The position numbers and the translations under genes are program-made. From positions 1 to 37,180 of the IMG/VR virus record IMGVR_UViG_3300036908_000044: DNA of 37,180 nt; one strand, written 5' to 3'. The stretch comes from a virus. Under the pieces are notes generated by a model. It ran no database searches and was not told the DNA's origin. It saw nothing but the letters and a program-made list of their open reading frames with translations. Of this stretch, positions 22,917 through 31,776 are shown piece after piece; positions within the stretch are counted from its first letter, which is position 1, and each line of letters opens with the position of its first letter.

Positions 22917-24023
22917 TTAGGCGCGGCCGACTGCGCGTTGCGCCGTGACGGCGGCGCGGATCGTGTCGCGAATGGAGGCGTTTTCGTCGTGGGGCTTGGC
23001 GGCGGGGGTGAGACCGGCGCGCGGAGCCCCGAGGACGTGCTTCGCGGCGGCAGCGGCTTTGAGAGCCGGGGCCGGCGAAGGACCGGCAGAAGGCGCGGCT
23101 TGTTTGAGCAGCAGCGCGCGAATGTCGGGACGAGCCCAGCACGCCATTTCGTAAGCGTCCTTGAGCGATTCCGCGTGACCGGCTTCTATGAGGGAAGCCA
23201 TGTGCTCGCGGACGTTTTCGTAGTAGCGATTTGCCGGGTCCGCCTTGAAAGTGGACAACGACTCATCGACCTGACGCGAAGCGTGTTCATCGCGAATTCT
23301 TTGGGCGGCGCGCTCCACTAGCGCGTCTTCGTCGATCGTCTTAGGGAGCGGCGCGAGGCTCGGAGCCTGCCCCTTAATCAGCCCGTATTTGGTGGCGATG
23401 GCGACGACCATCGCGCGCGGGTCCTTGCCATACCATTTGCAAATCGACTCAATGCCAGTGTTGAAATCGCGGCCGAGGCCGTTTTCCATTTCAGCGTAGT
23501 TTTTGAACGCCGTCGCGAGGTTCGTCCCGCTTTCCTTCGCCTGCTTGGCGTAGCCGCCGAGGCCCTCATATTGCTTGAAGCCGTCGGCGGCCTCGCGTTC
23601 GCGCCTGACAAAATCGGCTTGCACATGCGTTGGCAGCGTCGCCCAGGCAGCCTTAGACTCCGGAGACAGATAATGCGGCGCGTTGAGCGGAGGGCCGCCG
23701 TTGTGACCTACGCCGGGCGTCGCAGCAGGATCGACAGGGGCGGCGGGAACGGCAGGAGAAGCGCCAGCGGCCAAAGGCTTGCCGTCCGCCCCATGCGTAG
23801 CGGCCGGGGCCGTATAGCGACCGTCAGCCGTCCGCGCCGCGTCTGGACGCGGGGCGGCGTCGGGGCTTTCCTCGCCGGCTTTCTGCTTTTCGACCGCCGC
23901 GCGGATAATGTCGCGCGTCGTGAGTTCGGATTGTGGGGCCGGCTCGGCGGCAGGAGCCGCAGCCGGGGCCGCATCAGACAAAGCTGTAGCGTCGGCGGAA
24001 ATGCCGTCAAAATCGTCAGTCAT
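22917..24023 (-). CDS. Capsid scaffolding protein (368 aa)
   Basis: An Ala/Pro-rich, acidic N-terminus is followed by GVGHNGGPPLN, then a helical core (AWATLPTHVQADFVRREREA, RDFNTGIESICKWYGKDPRA) and a flexible Ala-rich C-terminus, as expected of a scaffold. A similar helix occurs near the start (TTRDIIRAAVEKQKA) and at the end (SIRDTIRAAVTAQRAVGRA). It precedes the capsid gene. The ATG at 24023 was preferred over a TTG at 24077; neither has a strong ribosome binding site. Confidence 0.7.
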   Translation of the reverse strand: MTDDFDGISADATALSDAAPAAAPAAEPAPQSELTTRDIIRAAVEKQKAGEESPDAAPRPDAARTADGRYTAPAATHGADGKPLAAGASPAVPAAPVDPAATPGVGHNGGPPLNAPHYLSPESKAAWATLPTHVQADFVRREREAADGFKQYEGLGGYAKQAKESGTNLATAFKNYAEMENGLGRDFNTGIESICKWYGKDPRAMVVAIATKYGLIKGQAPSLAPLPKTIDEDALVERAAQRIRDEHASRQVDESLSTFKADPANRYYENVREHMASLIEAGHAESLKDAYEMACWARPDIRALLLKQAAPSAGPSPAPALKAAAAAKHVLGAPRAGLTPAAKPHDENASIRDTIRAAVTAQRAVGRA

Positions 24024-24156
24024 GGAGTCTCGGGAGGTTGCGCGGCCCTTCTGATCGGGCGCGGAGGGGAATTGCAAAAGCCGCCGGATTTATGCAAATC
24101 CTATGCGGAAGCGCACGTATAAGTTGAAGGGAGGTATTGCTGCAACCCGACGATTT

Positions 24157-24170
24157 AAGGCCTCTAAATT
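24157..24170. repeat. Variant of the GGCCTCTAAAT palindromic element
   Basis: AAGGCCTCTAAATT overlaps the stop codon of the leftward gene ending at 24169. With its flanks it is an ATTTA-AGGCCT-TAAAT palindrome carrying one extra base. It is related to the elements at 4456-4470 and 19180-19193, but no start codon follows it here. The rest of the 91-base gap before the long scaffold ORF has no convincing promoter. Confidence 0.4.
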
Positions 24171-24564
24171 ACGCGGCGGCATCCGCCCAGGCGAGATCAT
24201 CGCCCGTGTCTTGCTCAATCGGGACTTCGGGCTTGTAGCCTTCCTTCACCTTGGCGACCGCTTGGGCGATTTCGTCGCAAGTGATTTTCTCGCGCGCCGG
24301 GCCGGTCGGGACCGAAGGCGCGTCGTTCCCCATTTCGCGCATACCGTGAGCCCGATACGAGGCCCGCAGCGCGCTCTTGCTGTCATAAGTCACGCCGTCC
24401 GCCATGCCCCGCACCGGAGACATTTCGTCGCGGATAATCGCCGGGGCCGGGAGGTCCGAGCGGCTTGTCGTATGTTCGCGCCAGTGACCGCGACAGGCCG
24501 AGGGCCAAGGGTCAAAGGTATCGTGCCAATCGCCGCAGACGCGGCATGAGCGCAGTTGCGCCAT
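24169..24564 (-). CDS. Conserved head-region protein with Cys motif (131 aa)
   Basis: The N-terminus MAQLRSCRVCGDWHD has a CxxC pair and further His and Cys residues (PWPSACRGHWREH), suggesting a zinc-binding knuckle. It continues with DLPAPAIIRDEMSPVRGMAD, a conserved-looking stretch in proteins between portal and capsid genes of many alphaproteobacterial phages, and ends in an acidic tail. Exact function unknown; a head-assembly role is inferred from position. Confidence 0.72.
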   Translation of the reverse strand: MAQLRSCRVCGDWHDTFDPWPSACRGHWREHTTSRSDLPAPAIIRDEMSPVRGMADGVTYDSKSALRASYRAHGMREMGNDAPSVPTGPAREKITCDEIAQAVAKVKEGYKPEVPIEQDTGDDLAWADAAA

Positions 24565-24581
24565 CGTGGATCGTCCGATCG

Positions 24582-25106
24582 TTAGAGGGTAAGTAGGAGC
24601 GCGGTTATCGCGTCTTCGTCGTCGTCCGCCGATGGCGCGACCTTTGATCGAGAGAAGTCGTCGAACGCCGCGACCGGTAGAGCAAGCAGGAGCGCGATTA
24701 TCGCGTCGTCGTCGTCTTCGGCCTCAAGCGCTTCCTTCGCGCTCGCGATCTTACCGAGTGGATCGGCCGGATCATCCCCAGCCGTAAGGACAACTGGCGG
24801 GGCTGGCCGTAGGTCGCCTTTTAAGTCAACGGCCGGAGCGGCGGCTGCCTTTTGCGCGCCGACAGCCGCCTCGACGGCCGCCCGCACGCTTTCCGAAGGC
24901 TTTTCGCGCCGGGCTTCCTCCGCAGCGTCGAGAGCCCGGCGCCGAGCCCGTTCCTTGGCTTCGTCAGCTTCGGACCAAATAACGAAGCCGGGGCCGCCAC
25001 CAGGAAGCGTCGCTGGAGGAGGAGGCGGGGGCGGAACAACCGGGAGAAGATCGCCCGCAATCGGTAGACCCGCGATCGGGAATCCGCCGATTGCTCCAAG
25101 GTTCAT
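24582..25106 (-). CDS. Pro-rich/acidic hypothetical protein (174 aa)
   Basis: The N-terminus is hydrophobic and proline-rich (GFPIAGLPIAG, then a seven-proline run). A charged helix (EADEAKERARRRALDAAEEA) follows. The C-terminal third holds a duplicated acidic-hydrophobic motif, EDDDDAIIALLLALP and DDDEDAITALLLTL. A RAAVEAAVGAQKA stretch resembles the paired helices of the scaffold. No family recognised. Confidence 0.6.
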   Translation of the reverse strand: MNLGAIGGFPIAGLPIAGDLLPVVPPPPPPPATLPGGGPGFVIWSEADEAKERARRRALDAAEEARREKPSESVRAAVEAAVGAQKAAAAPAVDLKGDLRPAPPVVLTAGDDPADPLGKIASAKEALEAEDDDDAIIALLLALPVAAFDDFSRSKVAPSADDDEDAITALLLTL

Positions 25107-25124
25107 TTATTGCCCCTATGCCTC

Positions 25125-25355
25125 TTATGTCACGGTAGGAGTTGCAGGGGGTATAATGGCGGCCAACGCGGCGCTCGTCGCTTGTGACTGCTGAACATTC
25201 ACCACCGTTTGCTGAATAAAACTAATAACTGTTAAGCGCGCGTTGGCCTCATCGGTTGATAATATTCCCGTAACGGCATAACCCCCAGCCAAACATAATG
25301 CTTGCGCGACCGCCGTTATTTCATCGTCTGGAATCGTTACCGAGAAAGCCGCCAT
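25125..25355 (-). CDS. Small conserved phage protein (76 aa)
   Basis: Begins MAAFSVTIPDDEITAVAQAL and is largely helical and Ala-rich, ending in Pro/Thr. It resembles small proteins encoded near portal genes of Rhizobiales phages. It could be a minor structural component; nothing more can be read from the sequence. Confidence 0.6.
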   Translation of the reverse strand: MAAFSVTIPDDEITAVAQALCLAGGYAVTGILSTDEANARLTVISFIQQTVVNVQQSQATSAALAAIIPPATPTVT

Positions 25356-25367
25356 GCTCCTTGTTCC

Positions 25368-26609
25368 TTATGTGTATTTCCAAGCGCCGGCCGCATAGAA
25401 GACGGGCGCGGCAACCGTTATCGACCCGCCGCCCGTGACCGCACCGTGCCAAGTCGGCGCTGCTAGAGCGACCGTATCCGACACAAACGCTTGCATCCCC
25501 GCGACTGGCGAAGCGATTGCCAGTAGTTGCGCTATGGTATAGGTAGGAAGAATGGGGGGCGTCGGAAACGTCCAAGCCCCCGGATTGGTTTTGTTATAAT
25601 CTAATTGGATTGTTCCGTCGCCAGTAGCAAGAATAACCGCTCCTGTAAGGGCGGCCGGAAGACCAGTTACTCCTGAGCCGATAATAGTATTATTGGAACC
25701 CGTGGTTATGCCGCCGCCCGTGCTACTCCCTATTGCGGTGTTATTGCCCCCACTTATGCTATTAAGTAACGCCTCGTAACCGATACCAATATTGTTATTT
25801 CCAGTAGTATTAGAATATAGCGTAATAAAACCAATACCGATATTAAAGTTTCCGCTCGTATTAAACGCAAGCGACTGCAAACCTACCGCGAAATTATAGC
25901 TCCCTCCAACATTACTGGAAAGCGCGTTGTATCCAAATGCTACATTATATGATCCGCTAATATTGGAACCTAGGATACTTGATCCGAATCCTACGTTATA
26001 ATTTCCCGATGTGTTTGCAAAAAGTGAGTTTGGTCCGGCGGCAATATTACCTGAGCCAATTGTATTTTTATATAGTGAGTTAATACCTAATGCTAAATTA
26101 TTTGACCCTGACGTAATGCTTTTTAAGGCATTAGTTCCAAATGACGTATTACTGTTGCCAACCGTTAGAGATGGCAATGCGCTACCAATAGAAATATTTG
26201 ATGTATCGTTCCAAGCGGGAAACGCTTGCACGAACGAACCGTCTGTAAATAAAAATCCCTTGGCCGTTCCGTTTGCGGGCGTAACTCCTATTTGAATGGC
26301 TCCGGTGGCGGCCGCAGGCTCAACGATATAAACGTCCTTTTGGCCGGCCGAAAACGACACCGCCGCGCCCCCATTCGACGAGTCAAAAATCGTCCCCAGC
26401 GTGATTTCGTTCGCGGCTGTAAAGGTTCCGAGAGCCGTGCACCATTCCGTAAGGGCCTGGCTCGAGACGCAAACATAAGTCGTATCCCCGACACTCATCT
26501 TTGAATTGAACGGTCGGAACCCCAGCGGGGAGACGCCCGTCAATTCGATTGGGCCGGAACCCGTTGTCGTCGAGCCATCCCAAACCCGATCAAACAGGCC
26601 AAACGCCAT
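25368..26609 (-). CDS. YadA-like beta-roll repeat virion protein (413 aa)
   Basis: Residues 1-150 form a beta-rich domain. Residues about 154-306 (25692-26150) are nine exact 17-residue repeats with consensus N-x-x-x-G-x-x-x-L-x-x-N-x-x-G-x-x, for example NVAFGYNALSSNVGGSY, then a partial copy. This NxxxGxxALxxNTTG pattern forms a trimeric left-handed beta-roll related to YadA heads and occurs in tail fibres. The C-terminus (about 345-413) is a small beta domain. It lies directly downstream of the portal gene, so it may be a capsid or collar fibre. The repeat DNA is clearly richer in A+T than its neighbours, suggesting acquisition. Confidence 0.7.
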   Translation of the reverse strand: MAFGLFDRVWDGSTTTGSGPIELTGVSPLGFRPFNSKMSVGDTTYVCVSSQALTEWCTALGTFTAANEITLGTIFDSSNGGAAVSFSAGQKDVYIVEPAAATGAIQIGVTPANGTAKGFLFTDGSFVQAFPAWNDTSNISIGSALPSLTVGNSNTSFGTNALKSITSGSNNLALGINSLYKNTIGSGNIAAGPNSLFANTSGNYNVGFGSSILGSNISGSYNVAFGYNALSSNVGGSYNFAVGLQSLAFNTSGNFNIGIGFITLYSNTTGNNNIGIGYEALLNSISGGNNTAIGSSTGGGITTGSNNTIIGSGVTGLPAALTGAVILATGDGTIQLDYNKTNPGAWTFPTPPILPTYTIAQLLAIASPVAGMQAFVSDTVALAAPTWHGAVTGGGSITVAAPVFYAAGAWKYT

Positions 26610-29155
26610 TACTGGACACCCGTTATTTTTCCGCTCTGGTCACGAATCACCTTACGCGGCTCGGACAGGCGGTCATGGATGGCTTTGAGCACGGACGAGC
26701 CTTCGTCCTTCCCGCCCTTGTCCTTCGCCGCCTTCGCCTCCCCCGCGCTTTCGTCCGCCTTGGCTTTGGTTGCGTTTCGCGTCTCTTGCATGGTCGCCGC
26801 GTGCTGCGCCTGGGCATGGGCTTGAGCCGCGCGCGAGGATTCGGCGCGATGCTTTTCCATTTCCATGCCGTGGCGTTCTCGATCGTGCGCGAGTTGCGTC
26901 ACGGCCCGCGCCTGTTCCAGATCATGCGCTTGCTGATCGCGCTGCATTTGCGCGGCGGCCTCTGCCTGTTTCAACTGGACTTGCGATTGCGTCGCGGCGA
27001 TCTTGGCTTGCGCATCGGCTTGCGAGGCTTGCAGATCGAGCGCGGCCTTTTGCCCTTCGGCTTGCGTCTTCGCCTGGACGCCTTGCAGCTTGACTTGCTC
27101 GGCTTGGACTTCTGGAGACGGGACGTTTGGCTTGGGCTGTCCCGCAATCTCTTCGAGCTTGTCGAACGCCTCTTCGAGCGTCTCTTCGAGTTCGCGGCCG
27201 CCACGAAACCCGCGCACTAGGAACAGCAGCATTTGCTTTGCGACCGGCAGGAGCGCCGTTTGCGCCTGGAGGATCGGCGCCCATTCCTTGACGAAATTCG
27301 TCACCGCCTCGACGAATGCCGCGCGATCGCTGCGCTCTTGGCTTTCGTCACCGGAGATTGTCGAGTCCGCCTCGACATCGAGCCGGAAGCGCCGCGTCAC
27401 GCCATCCTTGAATAACTCAAGCACATCGTCCCAGGTGACGGGCTGGCCGGGCTGAGGCTGTTGCGGGGGCTGGGGCGGCTTTGGCGCTTGGGAAGGTTGT
27501 CCGGGGGCGACAGCCCCCGGAGCCGCAGGAGCACCCATCGGCGGCGACTGAACCGCTTGTTGCGCCTGCATCTGGAATTGCTGCATCGCGTTGGTGTATT
27601 CGACCATCGCTTGCTGAAACTGTTGCTCGACCTCTTGCCGCGTCGGCAGAGACACGTTGGTCATCTTCGCCAGCGTCTCTTGCTGGAACTGCGTTGCGAT
27701 AATCTCGCCGACCAGCCTTACCATATCACGGCAGAAGCGCGAAAGCTCCTTTTGTCGCGTGCGAATCCGCATCGAGCCAAATTGCGCTTTAATGCCTTGC
27801 GCCTTCGCCGTTTCGTTCGCTTCGCCTTCGCCGCGCATAATGTCGGAAATGCCGAAGATTTGGTAAACGTCTTCGATAAGCTGCTTGCGAAGCTCGACGC
27901 ATCCCTGAATAATCTTCATGACTTCCTCGATAGGAAGCCAAACGATAGGCGCGCCGCCCTTGCCGCCCTCGACAAAGGCCGACCAAGACTTCACCGCGAT
28001 CATGCGGTTTTCAATCCCCGGCTTTACCGCCAGTTCAATCTCTGGGAAGCCTTCGCCTTGGGGGCCGCCAGGGTAAAACCCGACCAGCTTGAGAGAGTCC
28101 GTCAGAGAGGCAATGCGCTTCGTCAGACCGTCGATTTCGTCGCATTGATCCTGGTAGAAAATGAAGTCAGGGACCGGGGCCAGCGAATCATTCGTGCGCG
28201 TCCCATAGGCGGGCTCAGGGCACGGGAAAAAGCCTTCTAGCGTAAGATATGGCTCGGACTCATCGAGCACGCCGTCAACGCCCGTGGACACCCACAAAAC
28301 GCGATTGCCGGACTTGTCCCAAATCTCCCAAACAGCGGCCTTTTCCTCTTGCGCCTCTTGCGCCGCCGGATTGTCCGTCTTCGCCGCCGCGCCGTCCGCC
28401 GAAAAGGCGGCCGCCTGCTTGGGAAAGCGCTTGTCCCATTCGTCTTTCGATAGATAAGCGCGAAACGCGCACCAATCGACCTCGGACCAAATGCGGGCAG
28501 TCGAATGCGCGAAGTCGTCGAGATGGACGTATTTCATTTTGACGTGTTCAAAGTCGATCACGTCGGGCGCCTTGGCGGCGTCTGCGTCCGGGGCGGCAAT
28601 TCCTTCCGCGCCTTCCGTTGACTCCGCGTCGTCGGCCCCCGCCATCGCCTCGACGTCAGGCCCGAGCATATCGGAAACGTCGAGCTCCGCGCCTTCGTCC
28701 GCCGTGTCGTCGGCGGCTTCCTTCATGACGGGCTCGTAATAGACCCGAGCGAGCCCGCGAGCGAACAGCAGATAATCATGCCGGACTTGCTCAAAGCCCG
28801 AGTTGAAGTCGTTTAGATCGACCTGAAAGTTAATCCCGCGCTCAAGCACCTGGCAGGCTTCGCGCCCGATCGGGTCCGCGTCGCGAAAGCGCCGCTGCAC
28901 CACGCCCTTTGGAGTCTGCGAATAGACGGCGGGCTCAAGCGTTTCGATATTCGACCAGAGCATTGAATAACGGCGCGCCTTGGTTTCATGACTTTTCGTG
29001 TAGAGGTAATTTTCGCGAATGACCCCACACCGGCGCCGCCACTCGCGCATAGCCGGAGCCTCTTGCGCGCGCTCGATTTCAGCAAGCCAGCGGGAACCCT
29101 CGCCCCCTGTGTCTTTGGTCGCCTTGTCGTCACCGTCCGAGGCTTGATCGCTCAC
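26609..29155 (-). CDS. Portal protein, P22-type (848 aa)
   Basis: The N-terminal and middle regions match P22-like portals: MLWSNIETLEPAVYSQTPKG, the DLNDFNSGFEQVRHDYLLFA segment, FFPCPEPAYGTRTNDSLAPV, and FYQDQCDEIDGLTKRIASLT. A Pro/Gln-rich linker precedes WDDVLELFKDGVTRRFRLDV. Residues about 690-800 are a Gln/Ala coiled coil like the barrel extension of long P22 portals. The dodecameric portal is the DNA channel at one capsid vertex and binds terminase and adaptors. Its length is near the long end for the family. Confidence 0.88.
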   Translation of the reverse strand: MSDQASDGDDKATKDTGGEGSRWLAEIERAQEAPAMREWRRRCGVIRENYLYTKSHETKARRYSMLWSNIETLEPAVYSQTPKGVVQRRFRDADPIGREACQVLERGINFQVDLNDFNSGFEQVRHDYLLFARGLARVYYEPVMKEAADDTADEGAELDVSDMLGPDVEAMAGADDAESTEGAEGIAAPDADAAKAPDVIDFEHVKMKYVHLDDFAHSTARIWSEVDWCAFRAYLSKDEWDKRFPKQAAAFSADGAAAKTDNPAAQEAQEEKAAVWEIWDKSGNRVLWVSTGVDGVLDESEPYLTLEGFFPCPEPAYGTRTNDSLAPVPDFIFYQDQCDEIDGLTKRIASLTDSLKLVGFYPGGPQGEGFPEIELAVKPGIENRMIAVKSWSAFVEGGKGGAPIVWLPIEEVMKIIQGCVELRKQLIEDVYQIFGISDIMRGEGEANETAKAQGIKAQFGSMRIRTRQKELSRFCRDMVRLVGEIIATQFQQETLAKMTNVSLPTRQEVEQQFQQAMVEYTNAMQQFQMQAQQAVQSPPMGAPAAPGAVAPGQPSQAPKPPQPPQQPQPGQPVTWDDVLELFKDGVTRRFRLDVEADSTISGDESQERSDRAAFVEAVTNFVKEWAPILQAQTALLPVAKQMLLFLVRGFRGGRELEETLEEAFDKLEEIAGQPKPNVPSPEVQAEQVKLQGVQAKTQAEGQKAALDLQASQADAQAKIAATQSQVQLKQAEAAAQMQRDQQAHDLEQARAVTQLAHDRERHGMEMEKHRAESSRAAQAHAQAQHAATMQETRNATKAKADESAGEAKAAKDKGGKDEGSSVLKAIHDRLSEPRKVIRDQSGKITGVQ

Positions 29156-29382
29156 TGAGCCTGCCCCGCGAGGAACGCCGTGATTTCATCGCGCGTGATG
29201 CACGTCGGCAGGATCAGCAGCGCCTTGCGCAATAGGGCGCGCGCCTCGCCCCCGCCGTCGCCGGTGGACAGCAGATCGCCATTCGCGACCACCGCGTTGC
29301 CAGCAAGGCCGCGCAAGTGTTCCGCCGCGCAGTGAGAACAGCAGCCAGGGCCGCCGCAAGTCTCCGGATAGTGGCCGATCAT
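29152..29382 (-). CDS. Small Cys-rich phage protein (76 aa)
   Basis: The N-terminus MIGHYPETCGGPGCCSHC has four closely spaced cysteines and a histidine that could bind a metal. The rest is helical (EARALLRKALLIL). It overlaps the portal start and the upstream gene by ATGA. Function unknown. Confidence 0.55.
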   Translation of the reverse strand: MIGHYPETCGGPGCCSHCAAEHLRGLAGNAVVANGDLLSTGDGGGEARALLRKALLILPTCITRDEITAFLAGQAQ

Positions 29383-29669
29383 TTGAAAACCTTTGCGTTG
29401 GCGTGCGTCTCGCCGTATTCAACCGCCCGCACCAGCCCGCAGAGCCACACAGTAGCGGCGGCGGACGATCCGCCCTTGTTCGCGTCCGACATCTTCACCA
29501 GCCGCGCCACGAGCGCGTCGCGCTCAACCGTTCCAAGATCGAAGCGGGACAGATCGTCGCCATAGCCCCGCGCCCGCCATTCGGCCTTGCGTTGCTCAAG
29601 CGTCGAAACGAGGCGAGAGCGCCAATAGGCGTCGTCGAAAGTCGTGTTTCCAGGGAATTCCAAGGTCAC
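29379..29669 (-). CDS. Small phage protein with GTG start (96 aa)
   Basis: The GTG at 29669 overlaps the previous stop (GTGA), and the product starts TLEFPGNTTFDDAYWRSRLV. It is helical and charged, with no recognised domain. The longer ORF starting further upstream was not used because it runs through the preceding gene. It belongs to the small-gene cluster between terminase and portal. Confidence 0.6.
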   Translation of the reverse strand: MTLEFPGNTTFDDAYWRSRLVSTLEQRKAEWRARGYGDDLSRFDLGTVERDALVARLVKMSDANKGGSSAAATVWLCGLVRAVEYGETHANAKVFK

Positions 29670-29878
29670 GCGGCGAGCTCCGGCCGCACGAGATAGTTCG
29701 CCATCGCCTCTAAGGCGACCTCGCGCCCATGACGTCGCTCGATTTTGGCGAGCCGAGATGCGATCCAAACGACCTCGCCATAGCCAATCCGAACGACATC
29801 AGCGGCCGCGAGCCCACCAAGCCCGAGGCGGTCGCAAATGAACTGGCCGACGACGCCTTCCCAATTGATTGCTTTCAT
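29666..29878 (-). CDS. Small phage protein (70 aa)
   Basis: Starts MKAINWEGVVGQFICDRLGL and is a soluble helical protein ending NYLVRPELAA. It overlaps both neighbours by four bases. No family is recognised. Its position right after the large terminase suggests a packaging or head accessory. Confidence 0.6.
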   Translation of the reverse strand: MKAINWEGVVGQFICDRLGLGGLAAADVVRIGYGEVVWIASRLAKIERRHGREVALEAMANYLVRPELAA

Positions 29879-31281
29879 GCGCGCGCCGCCTTTTCATCCT
29901 CGACGCCAAACGAGCGCCATTCGTCAAAGGTCAGATCAGTAATTTGCCGGAACAGTTCGGGCGCGGGCTCATCGTGCGGGCGCATCGGAGCGCGCCACGA
30001 CAGCGAGAGGTAGCGCCAGGCGTCCGCCCCGTGCGACGCCCAGGAGTGATCCGGCGTCTTGAGGAACACCATCTTTTTGGCGTCCCACTTCACCTTATAT
30101 TCGCGCAGGCAATCGAGGCCCTTCGCGCAGCGCACCGAGTCAAAGCGGGCGAAGGGGAGAGTCAGACGCCCGGCGTTAATGCCATCCATCAAGCCTTGAT
30201 CCGGCACCAGTTTTGGTTTGCGGCCAAGCGAGAACAGCGTCTCAATTCGTGTTCGAGCGCCCGGCGCGCCGGCTTCGCGCACCTTAGCGTCGTGGGGAAC
30301 GTGGTCGATCCCGTGATAACCGCGCTCATCGAGCCAAGCGCAATAGTGGTCGAAACCCAGGCCCGAGTTTTCGTAGTAGTCAACCACATCGACATGATCC
30401 GGGTAGACCTGAAAACACCAAAGCGACATTGCGTCCGAAACGCCGATGTCCCACGCAGTTTGAACCGGCAGATCGGGATTGACCGGAACGCGGCAGATGC
30501 GCCCTTGCGCCTCCGCGATCCGCATTTCCTTGCCCCAGTAGGAGCCCAGGACAGCGGCATCGAACGAGCAATAATACTCTTGCTCGATTAGGGAGTCGGC
30601 CGCCTCTTGGCCGAAAATGCCAGCATATTCGAGACGCTGGACCTCAATCGCTCCCTTGGAAATCGCCCCGGTATCATCGGCGGATAATACCTCCGCAAAC
30701 CAGTCAGAGCGCGTCCGCGCCATATCGAGCATGGACTTGCAATGGTTGCGACCCCGCGACGTCGTAATGAACATCGCCCAACCATCGTTTTCAACGAGGA
30801 TCGGGGCCAGATAGCCATAAGCCGCAGGGTTACTAAGAGCCCACTCAGAAAACACCACACCAGCAGGAGGACTGCCGACCGTAGAATTGAAGTTGTCAGA
30901 GCCGACAACCTGCCACGTCGCGCCGTTTTTGAAGCGAATGAACATTTCCTGCTCATTCGTGCTCGCCCGCAGTTCTTTGGGAAAAGCCTCGTCTATGCGG
31001 CGTTTGCCCGTGTGGGGATTGACCGCCGCCCAAATCGCCTTGCGCCCCTGCGCATACTCCGGGAGCATGTGCCAGTAAGTCGCGGGCCGCTGTTGCGTGC
31101 AGATCGCCGCCCAGTGGAGACAAACTTCGTCCTTGCCCGATCGCCTATGCCACACCCCGAGGGCTCGCTTGCCGCCCCGCGCCATGTAGCGCAGCAACGG
31201 GACTTGATAGGAGCGAGGTTCCCAATTGTGCGGGAGCCTAATTTTCGATTGTGACTTTCGGTGCGTCAAGGTAGCCGGCAA
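29875..31281 (-). CDS. terL: Terminase large subunit (about 468 aa)
   Basis: An ATPase domain carries a variant Walker A (HRRSGKD, near residues 45-51) and a Walker B-like GVVFSEWAL with its acidic residue. The nuclease domain has TAWDIGVSDAMSLW, a VDVVDYYENSGLGF strand and the C-terminal SHGADAWRYL aspartate. It cuts concatemeric DNA and pumps it into the capsid through the portal. Conserved sequence begins at KIRLPHNWEPRSY. The ATG at 31344 would overlap terS by 107 bases, so a TTG at 31281 (44-base overlap, GAGG upstream) is preferred. The start remains uncertain. Confidence 0.88.
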   Translation of the reverse strand: MPATLTHRKSQSKIRLPHNWEPRSYQVPLLRYMARGGKRALGVWHRRSGKDEVCLHWAAICTQQRPATYWHMLPEYAQGRKAIWAAVNPHTGKRRIDEAFPKELRASTNEQEMFIRFKNGATWQVVGSDNFNSTVGSPPAGVVFSEWALSNPAAYGYLAPILVENDGWAMFITTSRGRNHCKSMLDMARTRSDWFAEVLSADDTGAISKGAIEVQRLEYAGIFGQEAADSLIEQEYYCSFDAAVLGSYWGKEMRIAEAQGRICRVPVNPDLPVQTAWDIGVSDAMSLWCFQVYPDHVDVVDYYENSGLGFDHYCAWLDERGYHGIDHVPHDAKVREAGAPGARTRIETLFSLGRKPKLVPDQGLMDGINAGRLTLPFARFDSVRCAKGLDCLREYKVKWDAKKMVFLKTPDHSWASHGADAWRYLSLSWRAPMRPHDEPAPELFRQITDLTFDEWRSFGVEDEKAARA

Positions 31282-31693
31282 AATTGACAACCTCGACAGT
31301 GATATTGCCGGCCGACTCTTGTTCCACCTTGGCGCGGAACTCATCAGGCAGGCGGTTCATCAACCAGAGACGCGCCGCGCCCACATCGGGCTGGACGTGC
31401 TCAACAAAATCCGTGCGGACGATCACGCCATCGGAGCAGAAGACCTTTTCCGACGTGAATGAATAGCCAACCGCGCGCTCGTAAAGCGCTCGCTTCACCC
31501 GCTCATCAGCGGTGCTCTTGCCAACCTTGACGGCCGCCGCGAACGCTGGATTATTCACCAGCCACTTTTTAACCGCGCGATCGGAGACGCCGAAAAACTC
31601 AGCAAGGTCAAACGTGGTCGCGCCGAGCTTGCAGAGCTTTTTCGCTTGCTCCATATAGGCGGCCTTGAATTTAGGATTTCCGCGCCCGGCCAT
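31238..31693 (-). CDS. terS: Terminase small subunit (151 aa)
   Basis: Residues 1-60 (MAGRGNPKFKAAYMEQAKKL, then TFDLAEFFGVSDRAVKKWLV) form a helix-turn-helix typical of small terminases that recognise packaging sites. ADERVKRALYERAVGYSFTS follows, common to the family. The C-terminus (DEFRAKVEQESAGNITVEVV) contacts TerL in related systems. GGGG lies 7 bases before the ATG. A short GCGAC-GAACC-GTCGC inverted repeat (31733-31747) occupies the gap upstream. Confidence 0.82.
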   Translation of the reverse strand: MAGRGNPKFKAAYMEQAKKLCKLGATTFDLAEFFGVSDRAVKKWLVNNPAFAAAVKVGKSTADERVKRALYERAVGYSFTSEKVFCSDGVIVRTDFVEHVQPDVGAARLWLMNRLPDEFRAKVEQESAGNITVEVVNFAGYLDAPKVTIEN

Positions 31694-31776
31694 TATCAAC
31701 CCCAGCGTAAACCGCCTCCCGAGACACAAGATGCGACGAACCGTCGCCATGCGTTATCCGATTGCAGGGGCCGGGA

